Source: Candidatus Zixiibacteriota bacterium
GTDB lineage: Bacteria; Zixibacteria; MSB-5A5; JAABVY01; JAHJOQ01
Assembly (NCBI GenBank): GCA_030631455.1
Contig: DAOVLC010000113.1
Location: forward strand, 1-5,725
Reading direction: 5' to 3'
DNA length: 5,725 nucleotides
Translations under genes and position numbers: made by a program
Shown: one piece after another, positions 1 to 5,671 of the stretch
Layout of the letters: every line of letters begins with the position of its first letter
Numbering within the stretch: position 1 is the first letter of the stretch
The notes under the pieces: model-generated
What the model saw: only the letters and a program-made list of their open reading frames with translations
What the model was told of the DNA's origin: nothing
The model's database searches: none

Positions 1-178
1 CAGATTTTGTAATTAGCTGTTGAATAGGTGACGTAAGCTCTTGTGCGCGCTTTAGTCGCCTTTGTTGCGCTTTAAACCACTCAGGGTGGTCCGAGTAGCA
101 CGCGCTACAGCAGTAGTTAGTTGCTTTTCTCGGGTGATACCTAGTACAACCGGGAAACAGGCAGGTAGGTTCACTCAT
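1..178 (-). CDS. Partial Cys-rich zinc-knuckle-like small protein (unrecognised)
   Basis: This is an open frame of 59 codons from an ATG at 178-176 to the window edge with no stop, so the 3' end is missing. A stop (TAG, 190-188) lies just upstream in frame, so this ATG is the only plausible start. It overlaps the stop of the kinase ORF as ATGA, the usual sign of translational coupling; the only Shine-Dalgarno-like bases are a weak AGTAGG. Cysteines lie at residues 6, 11, 23, 24 and 27, with His at 15 and 31. The pattern C-x4-C, then CC-x2-C, suggests a small metal-binding knuckle, and a basic Gln/Arg/Lys-rich stretch (about 36-46) follows that could form a helix or bind nucleic acid. I do not recognise the family. 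Metal binding is inferred from cysteine spacing only. Short, overlapping genes of this kind are common in phage and mobile DNA, but nothing here proves that origin. Confidence 0.55.
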   Translation of the reverse strand, partial: MSEPTCLFPGCTRYHPRKATNYCCSACYSDHPEWFKAQQRRLKRAQELTSPIQQLITKS

Positions 179-999
179 TGTACCAACCTACTAGCCATAT
201 TATCGATATGCTCGATATAGGTGTTCCAGTGGTCCATCATGATGCCATCCAGCTCTTTGAATCGTGCCATCGGTTCCGGCTTCGAGTTCACAATCGCCTG
301 AAGAGTCGCCGCTTCAGTCTCTCTGTAGAATGGTTGCTGACAGGTCAGCATCTCGTATATAAGCACACCGAAAGAGAACATATCACTGCGATGATCGGTA
401 TGACCGCCTTCGGCCTGCTCCGGCGACATGTAGCCGACCGTGCCGAGAGTGGAACCGGTCTTAGTGAGCTTTTCATCACCGAGAGCAACGGCCAATCCGA
501 AATCGAGTATCACACACCGACCCTTCTTGTCGAGAACTATGTTGGATGGCTTAATGTCGCGATGTACAACTCCCTTTTCATGCGCTTCTCTCAGCCCTTC
601 GCTAATCTGTACTGCAAAGTCGAGGACTTTAGATAGAGATAGCTCCTTGCCTTTAATCAGGTCTCGCAGAGATGGGCCTTCAATGTGCTCCATCGCGAAG
701 AACGGGCGCCCCTGATACTCGCTTACTTCGTAGATAGTGATGATGTTTGGGTGATTGAGTGCCGCTGCCGATTGTGCTTCACGCTTGAACCGCGCCCTGG
801 CACCCTCCACAGACATTAAGTGATACGGAATAAACTTGAGGGCAACACCGCGTTTGAGTGCGGTATCCTCCGCAAGATAGACCTCACCCATGCCGCCTGA
901 GCCGATCCGCCGCTCGATCTTGTAATGCGAGACATTGGACCCGGGTCCCAAGGCCACATATGACCTGGTCCGATCATCTTCATCATGAACTGCAGCCAC
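175..999 (-). CDS. Hanks-type Ser/Thr protein kinase with aberrant, truncated C-terminus
   Basis: This is a cytosolic kinase predicted to phosphorylate Ser/Thr using ATP. The GTG start (999-997) is supported by GGAG at 1012-1009, 8 nt upstream. The kinase core is complete up to subdomain X: glycine loop GSGGMG (33-38), ATP lysine K55 in VALKF, alpha-C glutamate about E74, catalytic loop HRDIKPSN (146-153, base D148), DFG (166-168), SPE (192-194) and structural D206 in HRSDMFSFG. Homology stops near residue 248. The expected helices of subdomain XI, with their conserved Arg, are absent, and about 26 residues (ELDGIMMDHWNTY...) follow that do not look like a kinase. Related kinases in such genomes usually continue with a linker and TPR, beta-propeller or membrane segments; none is present. 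The product may be misfolded or inactive, or this may be a fusion or assembly chimera. The kinase call is firm; integrity of the gene is doubtful. Substrate and partners are unknown. Confidence 0.88.
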   Translation of the reverse strand: MAAVHDEDDRTRSYVALGPGSNVSHYKIERRIGSGGMGEVYLAEDTALKRGVALKFIPYHLMSVEGARARFKREAQSAAALNHPNIITIYEVSEYQGRPFFAMEHIEGPSLRDLIKGKELSLSKVLDFAVQISEGLREAHEKGVVHRDIKPSNIVLDKKGRCVILDFGLAVALGDEKLTKTGSTLGTVGYMSPEQAEGGHTDHRSDMFSFGVLIYEMLTCQQPFYRETEAATLQAIVNSKPEPMARFKELDGIMMDHWNTYIEHIDNMASRLVQ

Positions 1000-1056
1000 G
1001 GAAACAACTCCGTCGTATTCTACGGTGGCACAGCGAAATACAAAGATCTTAGTTGT

Positions 1057-1085
1057 AATATAAGTTAGGGTCTTTTATCCCGCAA
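1057..1085 (-). promoter_or_regulatory. Candidate sigma70 promoter for the kinase gene
   Basis: Read on the minus strand, TTGCGG (1085-1080, 3 of 6 matches) is separated by exactly 17 nt from TATATT (1062-1057, 5 of 6). Transcription would begin near 1050, giving a leader of about 50 nt before the GTG at 999. The -35 match is weak, so this is a moderate guess from spacing and position. Read-through from the upstream transporter gene, 213 nt away, is also possible because no clear terminator lies between them. Confidence 0.35.
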
Positions 1086-1212
1086 CCTAAAACTGTACCA
1101 ATTTCCCCCTTAATCATGACTAACCAACTTAGAAATATCAGTCGATGTGAGAGGTATTACGACATGTTGACCGATGCGGACAGAACTGTTCTCAAGTAGT
1201 CGGTGGAGTTAG

Positions 1213-2598
1213 TTAGCTAAAATCCTTACCCAGAATCACTGCTATGATGACCGCTATGATTGCTGCTGGCGCAATGAATCGGATAAAGAATCGCCACAGA
1301 TTGAAATAGAAGGTCGGTCGCCCGGTCTTGTCGACCATTCGCAGTTGTTCAAGCGCAAGTTTCCGGCTGACAAACCATCCCACGAAGATCGTCGTGAAGA
1401 GCCCTCCGAGAGGAAGCATCCAGTTTGCGGCAAGATGATCGAGTGTCGACAGGACACCCGGTTTATCCCCGAATATCTCAAATTCCGACAGGAATCCGAC
1501 CGCTCCGAGAGACAGCGCCGAGTATATCGAGCAGAAAATGACTATGCAGGTGCTGAGCACCGTTGCCGAATGGCGCTTCATCTTGAGCTTGTCTATGAAG
1601 AACGAGACTATGACTTCGAGCAGCGAGATCGTCGATGTCAGCGCCGCAAATGCGACAAGAATGTAGAACAGCGGCCCTATCAGCACACCGCCCGACAATT
1701 CAGTGTAAAACAGCCTGGGCAGTGTCATGAACAGCATTCCGATAGCCGATGCGGAAATCGAGTCCTCCATCCCAGGCACAGAGAAAATGATCGTATACAT
1801 GATGACGCAGGCGAGTAATGCGATAATCGTATCCAGGAAGACAACCGTTCCGGCAGACCTAACGATTGACTCTGATTTGCGCATGTACGATCCGTAAGTA
1901 ATCATCACACCCATACCGAGCGACAGAGTGAAAAACGCGTGACCAAGAGCTTCAAGGACACCAGTGGTAGGCAACTCGGAGAAATTCGGTCTGAATAGGA
2001 ATTCAAAGGTCTGTCCGATCCCCGGGAAAAACAACACTCGTATCACAAGGTAAGCGAGGATTGCGAAGAGTACCGGCATCAGAAACTTGGCAGCCTTCTC
2101 GATACCTTTGCTGACTCCTCTCCAGACTATGAAAGCAGTCGCCACAAGAAAAGTAAGCGACAACAGAATCTGGGACGGTGCGTCAGCAAGGAACTCGCCG
2201 AACGCGCCTTCGGGCGGGGCCACGTACCCGCTGATGCTCCAATTGATGCATTGCCAGAACGATAAAATCGACCAGCCTGCGATTACGCTGTAATATCCAA
2301 GAATGACAAAGCCTGTAAGCACTCCGAACAGCCCGACAAAACCCCATCCCCTGTTACCGAGTTCCTCGAATGCAGGCACCGGACTTTTCTGTGTCCGCCT
2401 GCCGATAAGTATCTCTGCCATCATAATCGGCAGTCCAATGATCAGTACGCAGACTAAGTATACGAGCACAAACGCGCCGCCATTGTTATGCCACGTTATG
2501 TAGGGGAATTTCCAGAGGTTTCCGAGTCCCACCGCGCTACCGGCAGCCGCAAGGATGAAACCGATTCTCGATGCCCAGTGATCTCTATTATCTGCCAC
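1213..2598 (-). CDS. Sodium:neurotransmitter symporter (NSS/SNF) family amino-acid transporter
   Basis: This is an inner-membrane Na+-coupled symporter with a LeuT fold, 461 aa, about the normal length for bacterial members. Roughly 11-12 hydrophobic segments run from about residue 10 to 457. TM1 carries the family hallmark GSAVGLGN (20-27) followed by WKFPY and NNGGAF; the numbering matches LeuT, so A22, V23 and N27 fall on sodium-site positions. TM8 has AALTS (318-322), matching the LeuT Na2 residues A351/T354/S355. TM6 has LSLGMGVMITYGSY (225-238). D256 in TM7 fits the acidic residue that lets bacterial members work without chloride. K30 stands where LeuT has the gating Arg30. The substrate is probably a neutral or aromatic amino acid, but the sequence does not settle which. 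GTG start: AAGGAG lies 5 nt upstream (2609-2604) and a strong promoter at 2638-2666 serves it. No regulator is adjacent. Confidence 0.93.
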   Translation of the reverse strand: MADNRDHWASRIGFILAAAGSAVGLGNLWKFPYITWHNNGGAFVLVYLVCVLIIGLPIMMAEILIGRRTQKSPVPAFEELGNRGWGFVGLFGVLTGFVILGYYSVIAGWSILSFWQCINWSISGYVAPPEGAFGEFLADAPSQILLSLTFLVATAFIVWRGVSKGIEKAAKFLMPVLFAILAYLVIRVLFFPGIGQTFEFLFRPNFSELPTTGVLEALGHAFFTLSLGMGVMITYGSYMRKSESIVRSAGTVVFLDTIIALLACVIMYTIIFSVPGMEDSISASAIGMLFMTLPRLFYTELSGGVLIGPLFYILVAFAALTSTISLLEVIVSFFIDKLKMKRHSATVLSTCIVIFCSIYSALSLGAVGFLSEFEIFGDKPGVLSTLDHLAANWMLPLGGLFTTIFVGWFVSRKLALEQLRMVDKTGRPTFYFNLWRFFIRFIAPAAIIAVIIAVILGKDFS

Positions 2599-2637
2599 TG
2601 TTTCTCCTTCAATGGATGAACGTCACCTAGAGTAATT

Positions 2638-2666
2638 ATCTTAAAGGCAGTCAGGAGTATTGTCAA
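2638..2666 (-). promoter_or_regulatory. Strong sigma70-type promoter for the NSS transporter
   Basis: On the minus strand a perfect TTGACA (2666-2661) is followed after 17 nt by TAAGAT (2643-2638, 4 of 6 matches). Predicted transcription starts near 2631, leaving a leader of about 33 nt with the AAGGAG ribosome site. Exact -35, ideal spacing and position just before a gene make this a good call. It also implies that the transporter is transcribed separately from the PP-loop gene upstream. Confidence 0.65.
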
Positions 2667-2824
2667 CAAAATTCAGACCGAGTGGCGATTCACCCAGCAC
2701 GGGGCTTGTCGAAAAACCCGGCTGTGACGATCAATGTGCACGCAGTGGCTCTGCCTGCCCTGAGCTTGCGAAGAGTGCCGCTGCGTTTATTGTCCAATGC
2801 GGCACGGGTAGATACGACTCGAAA

Positions 2825-2847
2825 TCGCAGGGGCATAGCCCCTGCGA
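2825..2847 (-). terminator. 10-bp perfect hairpin, possible terminator of the PP-loop gene
   Basis: TCGCAGGGGC and its exact reverse complement are separated by only 3 nt (ATA on the plus strand), giving a very stable GC-rich stem. On the minus strand it lies about 65 nt past the stop of the PP-loop gene and is followed by only TTTC, so the U-tract is poor. It could be an intrinsic terminator of weak form, a bidirectional element, or part of a repeat sequence. Confidence 0.4.
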
Positions 2848-2878
2848 GCACTTGAAAATTCAGGCGTGAGCGGAAGTT

Positions 2879-2896
2879 CTCACAGCAAGCTGTGAG
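2879..2896. repeat. 8-bp perfect inverted repeat just past the PP-loop gene
   Basis: CTCACAGC and GCTGTGAG flank a central AA (2887-2888). It begins about 15 nt past the stop codon of the minus-strand PP-loop gene. No T-run follows on either strand, so it is not a classical terminator by itself; it may protect the 3' end of the mRNA or belong with the 2825-2847 hairpin to one repeat element. A protein operator is less likely at this position. Confidence 0.5.
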
Positions 2897-2911
2897 GCAC
2901 CGGCTACTCAA

Positions 2912-3943
2912 TCATAGGATCATCTTGGCAAGCTTGCTGTTGTCGATAGGTGCGACTTCGATGACATCCCCGTGGTCGGGATGTGTCACTGTTATGCGGA
3001 CGGACGGCTGAGTCTTCTGGTCGCAATAGCGAGCGGTGGCGCGTGCAGCGAATTCGATTGCGTCATCGGTCGCTTTGCCGTGGAGAATCGTAATCGGGCT
3101 GCCTGTTTCCATCGCTTCGAAAACGATATCATCGGGCTGCTTGTACTGCTCGATCTTCTTGTTCTCCTCCTCGTTGCGACCGACGACTATCTTGGTCTCC
3201 GGTGAGAATCTTATATGGCGGCCCACCTTGAGGAGATTAAGCGTGTCGAAGTTGATGATCGAAGAGTATTTCAGGAGGTCTCTCAGACGACTCGAGTAAT
3301 TCGGATCGGTCAGAAGGCATCCCGATCCCGGATTCGGATAATCCTCAAGCCCGAATTCCTCAGCAAGCTCCATCTGCCGCTTTCTGGACCTGCCATTTAT
3401 ATCTTCGAGCAGTTCCCTGTCGATTCTGCCTTCCAGCTCCGGGATGGTCGGTTGCATCAGTTTCGCAGACAACGGTCGCAGAAGTCGCCCCTTGAGATCG
3501 GTCTCTTTCTCGATAAGATTGAGAGTGTTTCTCATCTGCGACATCGGCCTCTGGCCGAGCACCTCGCCGGTGATCACCGCTTCGGCGCCAATCTGCTCCA
3601 TGACAAACTTCGCCTCTTCGAGCATCAGGATACGGCAATCGACGCATGGATTCATATTCTTCCCATGACCAAACTTCGGGTTTTTCACGATTTCAACAAA
3701 CTTCTCACCGAGATGAGACAGTCTTACGCTGAAACCGAATTTCTCAGCCACCGGATAGGGATCCTGCGAGCAACTCGATCTGTCCACAATATCGCAGCCG
3801 AAGTGCGTGAGAAACATAATCGCATGTACTTCGATGTTCTGCCTGAGCATAAGCAGTATCGCCAGCGAGCTGTCGAGCCCGCCGGAAAACAGCGATACGA
3901 CTTTCACTTTCGAATTCACGTTTATCTCACTCTCCGAAACCAT
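2912..3943 (-). CDS. PP-loop ATPase, MnmA/ThiI-like tRNA thiolation enzyme with NFACT-R-like C-terminal domain
   Basis: This is a cytosolic 343-aa protein, probably activating a tRNA (or another RNA) base with ATP for sulfur insertion. Numbered from the ATG at 3943, the N-terminal PP-loop motif SGGLDSS is at 20-26. NPCVDC (C100, C103) and GSGC (C209) match in context the two catalytic cysteines of MnmA (C102 and C199 in E. coli). TGEVLGQRPMSQ (125-136) is typical of this MnmA/ThiI-like group. From about 236 on, KVGRHIRFSPETKIVVGRNEEEN and what follows resemble the small NFACT-R RNA-associated domain known to be fused to such PP-loop proteins. There is no THUMP or rhodanese domain as in classical ThiI. 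A GTG at 3949 would add two residues, but GAGG at 3953-3950 sits 6 nt before the ATG and directly against the GTG, so I prefer the ATG. The exact modified nucleoside is not decided by the sequence. Confidence 0.85.
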   Translation of the reverse strand: MVSESEINVNSKVKVVSLFSGGLDSSLAILLMLRQNIEVHAIMFLTHFGCDIVDRSSCSQDPYPVAEKFGFSVRLSHLGEKFVEIVKNPKFGHGKNMNPCVDCRILMLEEAKFVMEQIGAEAVITGEVLGQRPMSQMRNTLNLIEKETDLKGRLLRPLSAKLMQPTIPELEGRIDRELLEDINGRSRKRQMELAEEFGLEDYPNPGSGCLLTDPNYSSRLRDLLKYSSIINFDTLNLLKVGRHIRFSPETKIVVGRNEEENKKIEQYKQPDDIVFEAMETGSPITILHGKATDDAIEFAARATARYCDQKTQPSVRITVTHPDHGDVIEVAPIDNSKLAKMIL

Positions 3944-3949
3944 CGTCAC

Positions 3950-3953
3950 CCTC
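3950..3953 (-). promoter_or_regulatory. Shine-Dalgarno GAGG that decides the start of the PP-loop gene
   Basis: GAGG on the minus strand ends directly next to a possible GTG start (3949) but lies 6 nt from the ATG at 3943. Only the ATG has workable spacing. The promoter at 3965-3992 predicts an mRNA start near 3958, giving a leader of only about 15 nt to the ATG, which again favours the downstream start. Confidence 0.55.
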
Positions 3954-3964
3954 GAAGCGTTATG

Positions 3965-3992
3965 ATTATATACTTTGTACGAGAAAAGTCAA
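3965..3992 (-). promoter_or_regulatory. Near-consensus sigma70 promoter for the PP-loop gene
   Basis: On the minus strand TTGACT (3992-3987, 5 of 6) and a perfect TATAAT (3970-3965) are separated by 16 nt. It lies just upstream of the PP-loop gene, with a very short predicted leader. This is the best promoter match in the window and suggests constitutive, vegetative expression. It faces away from the mla operon. Confidence 0.7.
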
Positions 3993-4032
3993 CTCTGCTG
4001 ATAGGAAACGGGGGTTCATTTTCCAATTTTCT

Positions 4033-4063
4033 TTGTGGATATTAGCCTCCAATGTCATATATT
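4033..4063 (+). promoter_or_regulatory. Weak candidate promoter for the mla operon
   Basis: TTGTGG (4033-4038, 3 of 6) and TATATT (4058-4063, 5 of 6) are separated by 19 nt, longer than ideal. It lies about 38 nt before the GTG of the permease gene. No better pair is visible in the divergent intergenic region on this strand, so a different sigma factor or an activator may be used instead. Confidence 0.25.
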
Positions 4064-4100
4064 TACCGGTTGTTGGCTCACGTCACAGGCGAGGTAACAG

Positions 4101-4892
4101 GTGTTCGTATTGTTTCGAAATCTGATCGACTGGTTCAAGAGATTCCTGTATGAATTGCAGGAGTTGACGTTTTTCTCCGGCAAGATGGTAGCCAAGTGTT
4201 TCGGCAGACCGATCTATTTCTACGATACGATGGAGCAAATGCACTTCATCGGGGTCGGTTCGCTATATCTCATTATCCTCACTGGCCTGTTCGCCGGTCA
4301 GGGGATGGCCTACCAATTCACGTACGAACTGGCGAGCTTAGGATCGAAAAGCTATCTCGGACGCATCCTCTCGATTGCGATCGTCAGGGAGCTTGGCCCG
4401 GTGCTGACGGGGCTTATGATAGCATCGCGGGTATCATCAGGAATAACCGCGGAAATCGCAGCGATGGTTTCATCGAACCAGGTGAACGCTCTCAGGGCGT
4501 TTGGGATCGACCCGATCCGCAAGCTCGCGGCCCCCAGATTGATCTCTTTAGTTGTTATGGTTCCAGTTCTGACCATCATTGCTGATGCCGTAGCCATCTT
4601 CGGCGGCTGGATCGTTTCGGAGTTCATCGCACATGTTTCATCGCACCTGTATTGGTCAAATGTCCTCGAAAAGCTGACATTCGGCAATATCGCTATTGGG
4701 TTGATTAAACCTATCGCATTTTCGCTTGTCATTGCTTTTATCTCCTGCTACAAAGGTTTCTCGACCTCCGGTGGGACGAAGGGCGTCGGCAGGTCAACCA
4801 CGAACAGCGTGGTTCTGTCATCGATTTCGATCCTGGTAGTGAACTTCATAATAACAAAGCTTGTTCTGTCGCTTATGAAGGGATACACATGA
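4101..4892 (+). CDS. mlaE: MlaE-family ABC transporter permease (phospholipid/MCE system)
   Basis: This is the inner-membrane permease of the Mla-type MCE transporter, moving phospholipids between inner and outer membrane together with MlaF and MlaD. Length 263 aa, normal for the family. An amphipathic N-terminal helix (about 1-30) precedes about five membrane segments (about 50-70, 88-120, 147-172, 195-217, 236-258). The family core RELGPVLTGLMIASRVSSGITAEIAAM (96-122) is intact, followed by the coupling loop ALRAFGIDPIRKLAAPR (130-146), K203 in LIKPIAFS and GGTKGVGRSTT (224-234). The usual T-E-Q-I-D-A-L stretch before the loop reads SNQVNAL (125-131), losing both acidic residues. The GTG start is supported by GAGG six nt upstream (4091-4094). 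The stop overlaps the start of the ATPase gene by ATGA. First gene of the operon, divergent from the PP-loop gene. Confidence 0.93.
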   Translation: MFVLFRNLIDWFKRFLYELQELTFFSGKMVAKCFGRPIYFYDTMEQMHFIGVGSLYLIILTGLFAGQGMAYQFTYELASLGSKSYLGRILSIAIVRELGPVLTGLMIASRVSSGITAEIAAMVSSNQVNALRAFGIDPIRKLAAPRLISLVVMVPVLTIIADAVAIFGGWIVSEFIAHVSSHLYWSNVLEKLTFGNIAIGLIKPIAFSLVIAFISCYKGFSTSGGTKGVGRSTTNSVVLSSISILVVNFIITKLVLSLMKGYT

Positions 4893-5671
4893 TCGTACTC
4901 GAAAACGTTGACTTTTACATCGAAGGCCACCATATAATCAGGGATGTCTCATTCGCCATAGACGAGGGCGAGACAGTCGCTATAATCGGCGAATCCGGAT
5001 CCGGCAAGAGCACACTGCTCAAGCTTATCCTGGGACTCTACACGCCGACATCAGGAAGCGTTCTGATCGACGGCGTAGACATCTCGAAACTCAATGCTAA
5101 GGAAATTCGGGAGGTGCGCAAGCAGATCGGCATGGTCTTTCAGGATGGCGCCCTTTTCGACTCGCTTACGGTCGGTGAAAACGTCGGTTACTATCTCATG
5201 GAGCACTCGAATCTCAAGCTTGCAGATATCGAGGAAGAAGTCGTTTCCATGCTTGACTTCGTCGGGCTTGACCCGGAGTTGCGAGATAGTTTCCCGGATG
5301 AGTTGTCGGGCGGGATGCAGAGACGCGTCGCAATTGCGCGTGCACTGATCTCGACCCGTCCGAGGATAATGATGTATGACGAACCAACAACCGGTCTCGA
5401 TCCCAGGATGTTGGCGAGGGTATCCAATATCATCCTGAAAATCAGCGAACCTCGGAATGTATCCCAGATCATTGTGACACACCAGATAGCAGACGCTTTT
5501 CATATGGCGAAGAGATTCATCATGATTGACTCCGGGCGGATAATCTTCGACGGAGGCGGAAATAAGTTGCTTAAAAGCCAAAACGAGAATATCATTAAAT
5601 TTCTCAGACCGTTTAACGCCTCGCTGACGAGGCATTATGAGATGCTGGAGGAAGTGAACAACAAGCGATGA
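4889..5671 (+). CDS. mlaF: MlaF-family ABC transporter ATPase (phospholipid/MCE system)
   Basis: This is the cytoplasmic ATPase that powers the MlaE permease, 260 aa. All nucleotide-binding motifs are present: Walker A GESGSGKST (34-42), Q-loop Q85 in VFQDGALFDSL, a stretch typical of MCE-linked ATPases, signature LSGGMQRR (139-146), Walker B IMMYDEP (160-166) with catalytic E165, D-loop GLDP (169-172) and switch H198. The C-terminal 35 residues extend past the core, as in E. coli MlaF, where the tail contacts the partner subunit. It starts with an ATG overlapping the permease stop (ATGA) and its own stop overlaps the next start in the same way, so the three genes are probably translationally coupled and made in fixed ratio. 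Nothing suggests damage. Confidence 0.95.
   Translation: MIVLENVDFYIEGHHIIRDVSFAIDEGETVAIIGESGSGKSTLLKLILGLYTPTSGSVLIDGVDISKLNAKEIREVRKQIGMVFQDGALFDSLTVGENVGYYLMEHSNLKLADIEEEVVSMLDFVGLDPELRDSFPDELSGGMQRRVAIARALISTRPRIMMYDEPTTGLDPRMLARVSNIILKISEPRNVSQIIVTHQIADAFHMAKRFIMIDSGRIIFDGGGNKLLKSQNENIIKFLRPFNASLTRHYEMLEEVNNKR

Larger units (their letters stand above)
2599..2911. other. Intergenic region (313 nt) with inverted repeats and no convincing gene
   Basis: The gap lies between the 3' end of the PP-loop gene and the start of the transporter. It holds the transporter promoter and ribosome site (left part) and two perfect inverted repeats at 2825-2847 and 2879-2896 (right part). GCTTGTCGAA (2704-2713) and its near copy GCTTGCGAA (2764-2772) lie about 60 nt apart. 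Frames open here (plus 2660-2869; minus 2690-2911) have no good ribosome site and low-complexity, Arg/Ala-rich translations. The segment from about 2690 to 2900 resembles dispersed intergenic repeat DNA as I remember it from related draft genomes, but one copy in one window cannot prove that it repeats. Confidence 0.45.

Noticed and set aside
178..636. Plus-strand open frame of 152 codons opposite the kinase
   Set aside because: It lies entirely antisense to clear kinase motifs, has no ribosome site and gives a translation without recognisable domains; it is a shadow of the kinase codons.
1049..1117. Minus-strand 22-codon frame upstream of the kinase, possible leader peptide
   Set aside because: There is no ribosome site before its ATG and it overlaps the best promoter candidate for the kinase, so translation is unlikely.
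1170..1204. Possible terminator after the transporter gene (ACCGA/TCGGT arms around AGAACAGTTCT)
   Set aside because: The outer stem is only 5 bp with a long loop, the inner stem has a 1-nt loop, and no T-run follows on the minus strand.
2690..2911. Minus-strand 73-codon frame just downstream of the PP-loop gene
   Set aside because: No Shine-Dalgarno at a usable distance, Arg/Ala-rich translation without features, and it runs through both inverted repeats; better explained as non-coding repeat DNA.
3215..4045. Plus-strand open frame of 276 codons opposite the PP-loop gene
   Set aside because: Long, but antisense to a gene with intact catalytic motifs; the translation is His/Arg/Gln-rich and domain-free, and the frame runs through the strong minus-strand promoter.
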